A stretch of DNA of 64,000 bases, from NCBI GenBank assembly GCA_018402255.1, contig JAGYIS010000008.1, positions 372,001 through 436,000 of the forward strand, written 5' to 3'. Positions 44,940-53,816 of the stretch are shown piece after piece. This stretch comes from Marinobacter sp. (lineage in GTDB: Bacteria > Pseudomonadota > Gammaproteobacteria > Pseudomonadales > Oleiphilaceae). The stretch's first letter is position 1. Every line of letters begins with the position of its first letter. The position numbers were made by a program, and so were the translations under genes. The notes below the pieces were generated by a model. That model ran no database searches. It had not been told where the DNA came from and saw only the letters and a list, made by a program, of their open reading frames with translations.

Positions 44940-46240
44940 TGGGCGTTGGCAAGGATGTCACAGCAGAGCACTTTGAGCTCGCCCTGGCACTGATACGCGA
45001 GTGACAGGGTTACGCACATATAGGCCCCGGTGACGCAAAGATAGGGCGTGGTAACGTGCAGATTGTCTGGCTGGGCAAGCGCCTGGCGCAAGTATTGCTG
45101 ACGGAACCAGTCCGCGCTCGCGGTGTTCTCCAGAGGCAGAAAGCGAGGGTCCTGATTGCGAACCGTGGCGTCTGAGACCAGAGTGTCTGTAATCTGAACG
45201 CCTTTGTTATCCACCAGGTAACAGCGTGAGACGGTCGGGTGATTCAGTAATTCAAAGCAGGCGAGCTCCATTCGCTGACCTAGCTGGAGCTTTTCGGTAG
45301 CACGGTGAAACGGTGTGCGGAAAAAACTGACCAACTGTTGGGTTGGGTCCTGCGTGATCCGCTTGCGTTTTTTGTATTCCAGTAACAACTCGTCCAGATC
45401 TGCCAGCGCATGGGGCAGTTCCTCAAATTCCAGGCAAGGCCTCCGGAAGTAGAACCCCTGAACAAAATCGACCCCGGCATCTATCGCGATCATCGCCTGA
45501 TCTCGGGTTTCTACGCCCTCCAGCAGGACCAGGCAGCCGGATTGGTGTAGCAGGGTCACCATGCCGTTAAGAATATGGCGTGCGCGCTGGTCCTCCAGGG
45601 CGCGGGTCAGCAGAGTCCGGTCCAGTTTCACGATATCCGGTGACAGGTTCCAGATCCGTTCAAAGTTGGAGTGGCCGGCACCGAAGTCATCAATGGCGAT
45701 CAGACAGCCGAGATCGCGGTAGTAGGCGACGGTATCCTTCAGTCGCTCAGCGTCATCGGTGGGCTGCTCGACAATTTCCATCACGATTCGATGGGGCGGA
45801 AGCCCTGTCTTCTTGAGAAGCGCGCCAAAAAACGAATCTGACTGGCTGCCGCTGGTGACCACCCTGGGCGAAACGTTCAAAAACAGCCAGTTCAGCTGAT
45901 CCTTGATGCCACTGTAATTGCGGATATGAAGGTATCGGCAGAGCCGGTCCAGCAGCAGGTTCTCTGCTTCGGAGTCAGGTAGTTCAAAAAGATGCAATGG
46001 AAGAACGGCGGAGTTGTCGTTGTCGAAGGCGCGAATCAACGCTTCGTAACCGACGGTTCGCTTGTGGGAAATACTGTAAATAGGCTGTAGCGCGGTTCTG
46101 AGCTTCAGGCCCCTGAAATCGGCTGTCCAGGTGTCGCCCTGCTGATTCAACATGGGGGATAGCAGGTCAACTTCCGGAGCCGGCATTTTTTCAGGAAGGC
46201 TGTGAGACATAGGCGAATCTGAACCGTCAAACGAACGCAT
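44927..46240 (-). CDS. EAL-domain cyclic-di-GMP phosphodiesterase
   Basis: About 437 residues; none of the candidate starts (46270 GTG, 46240 ATG, 46210 ATG) has a clear ribosome site. The EAL domain occupies the first ~290 residues and retains the catalytic set: YEALIRAF, LFLNVSP, EIVEQP, AIDDFGAGHSNF, VKLDRTLL, EGVET and QGFYFRRP. It is therefore predicted active in hydrolysing c-di-GMP. The C-terminal ~150 residues form a separate domain of YkuI/GAF-like size, seen as CYLVDNKGVQITDTLVSD, which may sense a ligand. No membrane segment is visible. Confidence 0.88.
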   Translation of the reverse strand: MRSFDGSDSPMSHSLPEKMPAPEVDLLSPMLNQQGDTWTADFRGLKLRTALQPIYSISHKRTVGYEALIRAFDNDNSAVLPLHLFELPDSEAENLLLDRLCRYLHIRNYSGIKDQLNWLFLNVSPRVVTSGSQSDSFFGALLKKTGLPPHRIVMEIVEQPTDDAERLKDTVAYYRDLGCLIAIDDFGAGHSNFERIWNLSPDIVKLDRTLLTRALEDQRARHILNGMVTLLHQSGCLVLLEGVETRDQAMIAIDAGVDFVQGFYFRRPCLEFEELPHALADLDELLLEYKKRKRITQDPTQQLVSFFRTPFHRATEKLQLGQRMELACFELLNHPTVSRCYLVDNKGVQITDTLVSDATVRNQDPRFLPLENTASADWFRQQYLRQALAQPDNLHVTTPYLCVTGAYMCVTLSLAYQCQGELKVLCCDILANAHQTP

Positions 46241-46451
46241 CAGTACCGGATTAAGCCACAAACCGATCACTGAACTGTTAGCCAGAGCGCCTGAATCCCT
46301 GGCACTGTTGCCTATTTTTCAAGGCGTTAACTGATTTTGAAGAGGAAGATTGCCAAAAAACAAGAATCATTACCACTGTTTAAGTCGTAAATGTGGAAAC
46401 AGTTTGTGACTTTGTGTTCTTGTGGTGTGCTGGAAGGGCAAGTGCGGGAGG

Positions 46452-46479
46452 CTGCACCCCGGCGTGGGCCGGGGCGCAG
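46452..46479 (-). terminator. Strong hairpin downstream of the mini-ORF
   Basis: On the minus strand CTGCGCCCCGGC-4-GCCGGGGTGCAG gives 12 bp with one G-U pair; on the plus strand that pair is an A-C mismatch, so a minus-strand transcript is favoured. No clear T-run follows, so termination is uncertain. Confidence 0.4.
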
Positions 46480-46490
46480 GTACAATCAGA

Positions 46491-46538
46491 TCAATTGTTG
46501 CTGGGTACTGCTACGGATTCGTCGAATTCGAGTTCCAT
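46491..46538 (-). CDS. Possible 15-residue peptide gene
   Basis: Reads MELEFDESVAVPSNN and then TGA. It is preceded by GAGAGGA 6 nt before the ATG, a better ribosome site than most large genes here have, and followed by a strong hairpin. The peptide is acidic, with no Cys and no hydrophobic stretch. I recognise no family. It could be a leader, a precursor peptide or chance. Confidence 0.25.
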   Translation of the reverse strand: MELEFDESVAVPSNN

Positions 46539-46806
46539 GTCGTTTCCTCTCGGTCACTGAGGCCCCCTGACGGGGCGAATTAAGTATGGGTAAAGTTTAT
46601 CGTGATCATGAATCTGGACAATCCGTAAAACCCGTATTCGACCAAAGTGGCCGATGCGCGAAGCGATCGATTGATCAGATAATTTGATGTATCTCGGCAG
46701 AATATTTTGATTTTCACTGGCCAGACAGCGATCTAGACTGATTTTAGAGATCGAGGCTTGCCCGGTTGCTGTACTTTGGCTCACGGATGAAGGACATCGT
46801 CACATC

Positions 46807-47355
46807 ATGAAATTGGTCAACACCCAAAGCCGTTACGGTTTCATTTCCATCAGTCTTCATTGGCTCGTGGCATTAGCGGTGATTGGTTTGTTCGGACTGG
46901 GTTGGTGGATGGTTGGTCTGTCTTACTACGATCCCTGGTATCGCCAGGGACCGGACATTCATCGCAGCGTGGGTATCCTGCTGTTTATCGTGATGCTCGC
47001 CAGACTGTTGTGGCGCCTGGCCAGTCCGCCGCCCAAACCATTGCCGGAGCATCAGCGTTGGGAGGTGCTGGCCGCCCATGCAGCTCACTGGATGTTGTAC
47101 CTGCTTTTGTTTGTGGCGATGAGTAGTGGGTACCTGATCACCACCGCCGACGGGTCTTCGATCAGCGTGTTTGGATGGTTTGATGTGCCGTCCGTGACGG
47201 GCAGGGTGCGGGGCATGGAGGATACCGCGGGTGTTGTTCACTACTGGAGCACCTGGGCGCTGGTGGTGTTGGCGGGAATGCACGCTTTGGCCGCGCTCAA
47301 GCACCATTTCATTGATCGAGACTCAACACTCAAGCGCATGATAGGGCGAGCCTGA
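46807..47355 (+). CDS. Cytochrome b561-family protein
   Basis: A 182-residue inner-membrane di-heme b cytochrome with four TM helices. It begins SRYGFISISLHWLVALAVIG (His in helix 1). DIHRSVGILLFIVMLARLLW, HAAHWMLYLLLFVAMSSGYL and VHYWSTWALVVLAGMHALAALKHHF carry the other heme-ligand histidines. It transfers electrons between quinol and periplasmic partners. The adjacent downstream gene encodes a secreted YceI protein; b561-YceI pairs are common in proteobacteria and suggest that isoprenoid quinone handling or stress response is shared. Confidence 0.92.
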   Translation: MKLVNTQSRYGFISISLHWLVALAVIGLFGLGWWMVGLSYYDPWYRQGPDIHRSVGILLFIVMLARLLWRLASPPPKPLPEHQRWEVLAAHAAHWMLYLLLFVAMSSGYLITTADGSSISVFGWFDVPSVTGRVRGMEDTAGVVHYWSTWALVVLAGMHALAALKHHFIDRDSTLKRMIGRA

Positions 47356-47421
47356 CCCAGGATCCCAAACATTTTGCAGAGAGTCTGCAGTTAATTGTCT
47401 GAAACGAAAAAGGAGAAAAGC

Positions 47422-48003
47422 ATGAAGAAATTACTACTCGCCTCGGCCGTATCTTTGACGATGTTCGGCACCGTGAGTGCCGATGAGCATAGCGGTACCT
47501 ATGCCTTCGATACTGAGGGAGCGCATCAGTTTGTTACCTTCAAAATCTCACACCTGGGATACAGCTGGCTGTATGGCCGGTTTAACGATTTTGATGGCGA
47601 GTTTGTCTACGACGCCGAGAATCCGGAAAACAGCACGGTCAATGTAACCATCGACACCGCCAGCGTGGATTCCAATCATGCAGAGCGTGACAAACACCTG
47701 CGTAACGAGGACTTCCTGTACGTCAACGAGTTTCCGCAGGCGACCTTCAAGAGCACTCGAGTGGTTCTCGATGAGGATGGCGAAGCCGATGTCATCGGCG
47801 ACTTTACGCTGCGTGGCGTCACCCGCGAGATTACCCTTGATGTAGAAATGCATGGTCACGGCGAGGATCCCTGGGGCGGCTACCGCATGGGCTTTGATGC
47901 AGAAACCGAGCTGCGACTGAAGGATTTCGGTATCCCGATGGATCTGGGCGAAGCCTCAGAAACCGTCGAGATCAAGATTTCTGTTGAAGGTATCCGCCAG
48001 TAA
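47422..48003 (+). CDS. YceI-family periplasmic protein
   Basis: A 193-residue secreted lipocalin-like protein. The start at 47422 has AGGAG 6 nt upstream and gives a clean signal peptide ending near TVSADE. The family pattern is clear: GAHQFVTFKISHLGYSW, then FDGEFVYDAENPENS, HAERDKHLRNEDFLYVNEFP and GDFTLRGVTREITLDV. Members bind long isoprenoid chains such as polyprenyl quinones in a beta barrel. It is 66 bp downstream of the b561 gene and ends at a hairpin shared with the convergent chemoreceptor gene. Confidence 0.93.
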   Translation: MKKLLLASAVSLTMFGTVSADEHSGTYAFDTEGAHQFVTFKISHLGYSWLYGRFNDFDGEFVYDAENPENSTVNVTIDTASVDSNHAERDKHLRNEDFLYVNEFPQATFKSTRVVLDEDGEADVIGDFTLRGVTREITLDVEMHGHGEDPWGGYRMGFDAETELRLKDFGIPMDLGEASETVEIKISVEGIRQ

Positions 48004-48022
48004 TATCGGCTTTTGCCTGGGT

Positions 48023-48060
48023 GCAGGTTCCGGGCTTATACCCGGAACCTGCCAGTTTGT
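48023..48060. terminator. Convergent terminator between yceI and the chemoreceptor gene
   Basis: Perfect 12-bp stem GCAGGTTCCGGG / CCCGGAACCTGC at 48023-48052 with a 6-nt loop, followed on the plus strand by a T-rich tract. The chemoreceptor stop codon (48036-48038) falls within the hairpin. Confidence 0.8.
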
Positions 48061-49673
48061 TGTTCAAGCTCCATGGCGTACCCCTCCAATGATTTGCTTA
48101 TGGCGTCAATGGCCTGCGAGCGCTCGGCACTGGCGGCGGCAAGATCATTTATGTCCGTAATGCTGCGGTTTATTTCATCCACCACTTGAGTCTGCTCTTC
48201 GGTGGCCGATGCCACACTGGTGTTGACGTCAGTAATGTTGGCAATGGCCTCAAGAATAGCCTGCAGCTCCTGCTCCGCTTCTGTCGCCAGCTTTTCCGTT
48301 TCTGATGCTTCCTTGCTCCCGGTTTCCATAACATTGACGACATCCGCCACGCCGGTCTGCAGTGATGTGATCATGGTCTGGATATCTTCGGTGGATTGCT
48401 GGGTGCGTTGGGCAAGCGTTCTTACCTCGTCGGCCACGACGGCGAACCCGCGCCCTTGCTCACCAGCGCGGGCAGCCTCGATGGCGGCATTCAACGCCAG
48501 CAGGTTTGTCTGCTCGGCAATGCCACGAATCACATCCAGCACTGAGGTAATGTTGTCGGAGTCTGAAGACAGCTTTCGGATAACGTCGACCGCTTTGGAA
48601 ATCTGGGCGGCGAGCCGGTGAACCTGCCTGGAGGAGCTCCGGATGATCTCGGCACTGTTGGTGCCCTTGGTTTCTGCCTCCCGGGTGATCTCGGCGGCGC
48701 GGGACGCGTTGCCCGCCACTTCCTCGATGGCACTTTGCATCTCGTTGATGGCGGTGGCGACCATGGAAATGGAATCGGTCTGCCGGGCAACGCCTTCATT
48801 GTTATCGTTGGCGGCTGCGGCAAGCTCAGTAGCGCCTTCACCAAGATTGCGACTCAGCGCCTGAATCGAGCCAATCATGCCCTGAAGATTTTCCAGTACG
48901 TGGTTAAAACTCTTGGCCAGTTGGCCCAGGTCATCTTCCACCGTTACCGGGATCCGTTTGGTCAGGTCGCCTTCACCCTGGGCGATGTTGTCAAGTTGCG
49001 CACGGAGTGCGGCGATCGAACGGATGATCAGCCTCAGGAAAACGGCGAACAACGCAATGCTCAGCAAGATGGCAATTACGCTGATCAAAAGAATGGCTGC
49101 GGAGCTGGCCTTGCCCTCCGAAGACGCCTCCTGGGCGCGCTCCTGAGCCTGCTGGTCGGCATGGGCGCCGGCGTTATCGAAGTAATTCCGTAGTTGGTTG
49201 AACCGGGCAAGAGTTTCGGCGTTGGCGAGGGTTCTGGCCTGGGCTGGGTTGCCGTTGTCGGCGAGCTCCAGAGCCTGGCGAGCAGAGCTTTCCCAGCGAT
49301 CGAAAGCGCCGTCAAAGCCTTGCGTAACCTGTGAAATGCCCGTGCCACGCAGGCGCTCTGTGCCCTGATTGAACCTGCGCCTGGCTTGTTCGACGTTTTC
49401 GTTGAACTCGTTGAGGGCGTCGGCGGTGTTCTCGTTATTGGAGGCTAGATCAATAAAATCCAGTTGTGCGATCAGGGCTTGGTAGAGATCCCGGTCACCA
49501 TTGAGAATTTCGCTGATGGCGGGCAAATAACTGGAGGCAATGTCGTCGGTGTCAGAAACCAGATTTCTGGCAGTCTGAACACTGAATATCCCGATAAAAA
49601 CGAGCGCAACGGCGGTGATGGCGAACGGTAGCGCGATTTTGGAGCGCAACCCCAGATTGTTCAGAACATTCAT
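48036..49673 (-). CDS. Methyl-accepting chemotaxis protein
   Basis: A 545-residue chemoreceptor. TM1 lies near residues 12-32. A ~150-residue four-helix-bundle type periplasmic domain ([20 protein letters not shown]) and TM2 ([20 protein letters not shown]) follow. HAMP and the long cytoplasmic coiled coil contain the invariant hairpin tip [20 protein letters not shown], then [15 protein letters not shown]. The ligand is unknown. The C-terminus ends ETGRFRV-like without a CheR-docking pentapeptide. Flagellar stator genes motAB lie later in the window. Confidence 0.95.
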   Translation of the reverse strand: MNVLNNLGLRSKIALPFAITAVALVFIGIFSVQTARNLVSDTDDIASSYLPAISEILNGDRDLYQALIAQLDFIDLASNNENTADALNEFNENVEQARRRFNQGTERLRGTGISQVTQGFDGAFDRWESSARQALELADNGNPAQARTLANAETLARFNQLRNYFDNAGAHADQQAQERAQEASSEGKASSAAILLISVIAILLSIALFAVFLRLIIRSIAALRAQLDNIAQGEGDLTKRIPVTVEDDLGQLAKSFNHVLENLQGMIGSIQALSRNLGEGATELAAAANDNNEGVARQTDSISMVATAINEMQSAIEEVAGNASRAAEITREAETKGTNSAEIIRSSSRQVHRLAAQISKAVDVIRKLSSDSDNITSVLDVIRGIAEQTNLLALNAAIEAARAGEQGRGFAVVADEVRTLAQRTQQSTEDIQTMITSLQTGVADVVNVMETGSKEASETEKLATEAEQELQAILEAIANITDVNTSVASATEEQTQVVDEINRSITDINDLAAASAERSQAIDAISKSLEGYAMELEQQTGRFRV

Positions 49674-49780
49674 AGAGCCTCCAGCTTTTATTATTACTCT
49701 TATCGCTAAAGAGTAGCAGGAGGCGGGTAATTGTCACTTTGGGGCCGGACAAAAGCCTGATTTGACGAAAAAGGCCTGAG

Positions 49781-50017
49781 TCAGTGATGTTGGGAGTTGC
49801 CGGGGGGCTCACTGGTCCGGCAAAGGTGACGCTGGCGCAGGAATTGCCCCACAAAGATGACGGCGCCAATCAGAAATCCGGCCCACAGATAAGTGGCGGG
49901 AATCTGGAAGCTGCCGCTAATGGCAAACTCCACCAGGAGCATCAGGACGACGGCCAGGGCCGCATTTACCAGCGCTGTCACCAGCGCATGCCCGCAGGCT
50001 TTGAGATTCGGTGTCAT
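49781..50017 (-). CDS. Small membrane protein of unknown function
   Basis: A 78-residue protein with two hydrophobic helices (LVTALVNAALAVVLMLLVEF and YLWAGFLIGAVIFVGQF) separated by a short polar loop, and a hydrophilic tail. It recalls small two-TM envelope proteins found beside parC in related genomes, but I have no family name. Coding potential is supported by its composition and by the lack of any competing frame. Moderate confidence. Confidence 0.55.
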   Translation of the reverse strand: MTPNLKACGHALVTALVNAALAVVLMLLVEFAISGSFQIPATYLWAGFLIGAVIFVGQFLRQRHLCRTSEPPGNSQHH

Positions 50018-50117
50018 AGATTTCCGCTTGTGAGGGAAGATAACGACGTTCTGATCACTGTGGCGAGCATACGGTGCACCTTACAGACTCTCCATGCGGG
50101 AATTCCGCTATTGGAAA

Positions 50118-50147
50118 TTGGTGTATCGGTGCTTGCGTCCATATAAT
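50118..50147 (+). promoter_or_regulatory. Sigma-70 promoter candidate for parC-serB
   Basis: TTGGTG at 50118-50123 and a perfect TATAAT at 50142-50147, spacer 18 bp, about 90 bp before the parC ATG. Confidence 0.5.
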
Positions 50148-50237
50148 GTGCGCCACATTGCCCGGTATCCGTGCCGGGGGCAGAGGACGGCGTCAACGCC
50201 ACACTTCACATCAGGCAGTTAAGGCAAAGAGGCATCT

Positions 50238-52532
50238 ATGCCAGAGTTTCAGATAACGGATGAAGGGTTTGAACGAGTCGCGCTACGGGATTATACCGAG
50301 AAGGCCTACCTCGACTATTCCATGTACGTCATTCTGGACCGCGCCTTGCCCAACGTGGGCGATGGGCTCAAGCCGGTTCAGCGGCGTATCGTGTATGCCA
50401 TGTCGGAACTGGGGCTGAAGTCCACCTCCAAGTACAAGAAGTCCGCCCGCACCGTGGGTGACGTGCTGGGCAAGTTCCACCCTCACGGTGACAGTGCCTG
50501 CTACGAAGCCATGGTGCTGATGGCGCAGCCGTTTTCTTACCGGTACCCACTGGTTGATGGTCAGGGCAACTGGGGCGCACCGGATGATCCGAAGTCGTTC
50601 GCCGCCATGCGATATACCGAATCCCGGCTCTCGCGTTTTGCCGATGCGCTGCTGGGTGAGCTGGGCCAGGGTACCGTGGATTGGGTGCCAAACTTTGATG
50701 GCACCATGGACGAGCCTTCGGTATTGCCCGCCCGCTTGCCCCATGTGCTGCTGAACGGCACCACCGGTATTGCCGTGGGCATGGCCACGGATATTCCGCC
50801 CCACAACGTGCGCGAAGTGACCGCCGCCTGTATTCGTTTGCTGGACGAGCCGGAGGCAACGGTCGATCAGCTGCTGGAGCACATCCAGGGCCCGGACTAC
50901 CCGACCTACGCTGAAATTATCACGCCCCGCAAGGACCTTCGGCAAATCTATGACACCGGTCGCGGCTCGGTGCGGATGCGGGCCCGATGGATACGTGAGA
51001 GCGGCGAGATTGTGATTACCGATCTGCCGCACCAGGCGTCCGGTAACAAGATTCTGGAGCAGATTGCGCAGCAGATGCAGGTCAAGAAGTTGCCAATGGT
51101 GGCCGATCTGCGCGATGAGTCCGACCATGAGAACCCGACGCGGCTGGTGATTGTGCCCCGCTCCAACCGGGTCGATCTGGACGGTTTGATGGCGCACCTG
51201 TTTGCCAGCACCGATCTTGAGAAAACCTACCGGGTTAACATCAACGTCATCGGGAATGACGGTCGCCCGGGTGTCAAAGGCCTGCATCAGATTCTCACCG
51301 AATGGCTGGCGTTCCGGAAGAGTACCGTCACCCGCCGGTTGCAGCATCGTCTGGACAAGGTTCTGGCTCGGCTGCATTTGTTGGAAGGCTTGTTGATCGC
51401 TTACCTCAACATTGATGAAGTGATTGAGATTATTCGTACCGAAGACAAGCCCAAGGCAGAGTTGATGGCTCGATTTGGTCTGTCTGCCGATCAGGCCGAA
51501 GCCATTCTAGAGCTAAAGTTGCGCCATCTGGCCAAGCTTGAGGAAATGAAAATCCGCGGCGAGCAGGATGAGTTGTCCGCTGAGCGGGATGAGCTGCAGT
51601 CGATCCTCGGGTCGCAGGAGCGCCTTCGGGAATTGATCAAAACCGAGTTGCAGCAGGATGCCGAAACCTACGGCGATGATCGCCGCTCGCCGATTGTTGC
51701 CCGAGAGGAGGCCAGAGCCTTCAGTGAAACCGACCTGGTCTCCAACGATCCGGTTACCGTGGTGCTGTCCGAAAAAGGCTGGGTAAGAGCGGCCAAAGGG
51801 CACGATATCGACCCGACCGGGCTCAGTTACAAGGGTGGCGATCATTTTGCCCTGGCCGCGTGCGGCCGTAACAACCAGCAGGCGATCTTCCTCGATTCGA
51901 CCGGTCGGGCCTACTCGTTAATGGCGCACAGCCTGCCGTCGGCCCGGGGCCAGGGCGAGCCGCTGACCGGCCGCATCAATCCGCCGTCCGGGGCCACCTT
52001 CTCCGGTTTGTTGATGGGGGAGCCGGAGCGAAAGACCTTGCTGGTGACCGATGGTGGCTACGGCTTTGTGACCTCACTGAACGACATGGTGGGCAAGAAT
52101 CGGGCTGGTAAGGCGGTGGTCAGTGTGCCCAAGGGGGCCCGCATCATGCCGCCGGTGATGATTCCGGAAACCGTTTCCACACTCTACCTGGCCGCGATCT
52201 CCAACGAGGGGCGCATGCTGGTGTTCCCGCTCAGCGAGTTGCCGGAGCTGGCCAAGGGTAAGGGCAACAAGATCATCAGCATACCGTCTGCGCGGGTGCA
52301 GAGCCGCGAAGAGTATGTGGTCGCCGTCGCGGTCTTCGGCGAGGAAGACCAGTTGGAGGTCAAGGCCGGTAAGCGCAAGCTTGGGCTGCGCTTCAGTGAT
52401 CTCGAGCACTATCTGGGCGAGCGTGGTCGCCGTGGTCACAAACTGCCGCGCGGACTTCAGCGGGTTGACGGCATTGATGTCATACCTTCGGCGGCACGGG
52501 CCCAGGAAGAGGAGAGTGCAGACAGTGAGTGA
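50238..52532 (+). CDS. parC: DNA topoisomerase IV subunit A
   Basis: A 764-residue breakage-reunion subunit. [20 protein letters not shown] opens the domain. The quinolone-resistance region [19 protein letters not shown] carries the wild-type Ser two residues before Ala-Cys, and the active-site Tyr lies in [13 protein letters not shown]. The coiled-coil gate includes [21 protein letters not shown], and beta-pinwheel blades form the C-terminus. It overlaps serB by 8 bp, as an operon. The parE-parC order agrees with Pseudomonas. Confidence 0.97.
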   Translation: MPEFQITDEGFERVALRDYTEKAYLDYSMYVILDRALPNVGDGLKPVQRRIVYAMSELGLKSTSKYKKSARTVGDVLGKFHPHGDSACYEAMVLMAQPFSYRYPLVDGQGNWGAPDDPKSFAAMRYTESRLSRFADALLGELGQGTVDWVPNFDGTMDEPSVLPARLPHVLLNGTTGIAVGMATDIPPHNVREVTAACIRLLDEPEATVDQLLEHIQGPDYPTYAEIITPRKDLRQIYDTGRGSVRMRARWIRESGEIVITDLPHQASGNKILEQIAQQMQVKKLPMVADLRDESDHENPTRLVIVPRSNRVDLDGLMAHLFASTDLEKTYRVNINVIGNDGRPGVKGLHQILTEWLAFRKSTVTRRLQHRLDKVLARLHLLEGLLIAYLNIDEVIEIIRTEDKPKAELMARFGLSADQAEAILELKLRHLAKLEEMKIRGEQDELSAERDELQSILGSQERLRELIKTELQQDAETYGDDRRSPIVAREEARAFSETDLVSNDPVTVVLSEKGWVRAAKGHDIDPTGLSYKGGDHFALAACGRNNQQAIFLDSTGRAYSLMAHSLPSARGQGEPLTGRINPPSGATFSGLLMGEPERKTLLVTDGGYGFVTSLNDMVGKNRAGKAVVSVPKGARIMPPVMIPETVSTLYLAAISNEGRMLVFPLSELPELAKGKGNKIISIPSARVQSREEYVVAVAVFGEEDQLEVKAGKRKLGLRFSDLEHYLGERGRRGHKLPRGLQRVDGIDVIPSAARAQEEESADSE

Positions 52533-53757
52533 ACTGGTACTGGTGAATGTGTCCGGGCGTGACAAGCCCGGGCTGACGTCGGAAATTACCGGCATCATGG
52601 GACAGTACGATGTCCGGATTCTGGACATTGGCCAGGCGGTCATTCACGACCACCTGACCTGGGGCATCCTGATCGAGATTCCGGACGAGTCCAAGTCGTC
52701 TCCGGTGATCCGGGATCTGCTGTTCCGGCTGCACGCGCTCGACCTTCAGGTGCGCTTTGCGCCGATCACGGTCGAGGACTATCAGACCTGGGCGGAAGCG
52801 CGCAATCGCGCCTGCTACATCGTCACCCTGCTGTCCCGCGACATCAAGGCCGAGCAGATTGCCCGGGTCTCTGCCATTACCGCCCGACACGGCCTGAACA
52901 TCGATAACATTACCCGCCTGTCGGCCCGACCATCGCTGAATTCGGCCGACAACCGCATTGCCTGTGTCGAGTTTTCCGTCCGCGGTACGCCGTCGGATCT
53001 GGAACAGCTGCGGGCGGACTTTCTGCACATTGCCGGCGAAATGAACGTGGACATCGCGTTTCAGGAAGATTCCATCTTCCGGCGCAATCGCCGCCTGGTG
53101 GTGTTTGATATGGACTCCACCCTGATCGAAGCGGAAGTCATCGACGAGCTGGCCCATGAGGCCGGCGTCGGTGAACAGGTTGCCGAGATCACTGAAAGGG
53201 CGATGCAGGGCGAGCTCGACTTCAGTCAGAGCTTTGCCGAGCGCCTGGCGCTGCTCAAGGGGCTGGATGAGTCGGTGCTGGAAGGCATTGCCAACCGTCT
53301 GCGGATGACCGAGGGGGCGGAACACCTGATCCTCAGTCTCAAGGCACTTGGCTATCGAACGGCAATTTTGTCAGGCGGTTTTACCTACTTTGCCCGTCAT
53401 CTGCAACGCAAGCTCGGTATCGACTATGTGTACGCCAATGAGCTGGATATTGTGGATGGCAAGGTCACCGGTCAGGTGAAAGGGCAGATCGTCGATGGCA
53501 AGCGTAAAGCTGAGTTATTGCTGGAGATTGCCGAGAAGGAGCACATATCGCGAGAGCAGGTGATTGCTGTTGGCGATGGCGCCAACGATCTGCCGATGCT
53601 GAGTCAGGCGGGCCTGGGCGTGGCCTTCCGCGCCAAACCTCTGGTCAAGGAGTCGGCCCGGCACTCCATCTCTACCCTGGGGCTGGACGCGATTCTTTAT
53701 CTGATCGGTTTTCGCGAAAGCGAAACCAATCAGACCCTGAAAAACGCCGGGCTCTGA
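52525..53757 (+). CDS. serB: Phosphoserine phosphatase with N-terminal ACT domains
   Basis: Last step of serine synthesis: O-phosphoserine to serine. I use the GTG at 52525, overlapping parC by 8 bp (410 residues); the upstream frame lies within parC. Two ACT-like modules ([19 protein letters not shown] and a second near residue 100) precede the HAD domain. Motif I is [16 protein letters not shown] with both aspartates, motif II the SGGFT serine, and motif [13 protein letters not shown]. The ACT-fused form is the pseudomonad type. SerA is encoded ~40 kb upstream. Confidence 0.96.
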   Translation: MSELVLVNVSGRDKPGLTSEITGIMGQYDVRILDIGQAVIHDHLTWGILIEIPDESKSSPVIRDLLFRLHALDLQVRFAPITVEDYQTWAEARNRACYIVTLLSRDIKAEQIARVSAITARHGLNIDNITRLSARPSLNSADNRIACVEFSVRGTPSDLEQLRADFLHIAGEMNVDIAFQEDSIFRRNRRLVVFDMDSTLIEAEVIDELAHEAGVGEQVAEITERAMQGELDFSQSFAERLALLKGLDESVLEGIANRLRMTEGAEHLILSLKALGYRTAILSGGFTYFARHLQRKLGIDYVYANELDIVDGKVTGQVKGQIVDGKRKAELLLEIAEKEHISREQVIAVGDGANDLPMLSQAGLGVAFRAKPLVKESARHSISTLGLDAILYLIGFRESETNQTLKNAGL

Positions 53758-53766
53758 ACGCACAAC

Positions 53767-53794
53767 GGGCGAGGTTTTGATGCCTCGCCCTTTG
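53767..53794 (+). terminator. Terminator of the parC-serB operon
   Basis: GGGCGAGG-8-CCTCGCCC stem at 53767-53790 followed by TTTGCTT, 9 bp after the serB stop. Confidence 0.75.
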
Positions 53795-53816
53795 CTTCAA
53801 GCGTGGTCCGCTCGGA

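Larger units (their letters stand above)
46271..46806. other. 536-bp intergenic region between the EAL gene and cytochrome b561
   Basis: Lower G+C than its neighbours. It holds a possible 15-codon gene (46491-46538, minus) and a stable hairpin (46452-46479), described separately. A 76-codon minus-strand frame at 46554-46784 starts with GTG without any ribosome site and is not supported. The promoters of the flanking genes should lie here, but I could not place them. Confidence 0.5.

Noticed and set aside
46554..46784. 76-codon minus-strand frame
   Set aside because: GTG start without a ribosome site, no motif, and it lies in the promoter region of cytochrome b561.
50283..51377. 364-codon minus-strand frame
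   Set aside because: Antisense shadow of parC.
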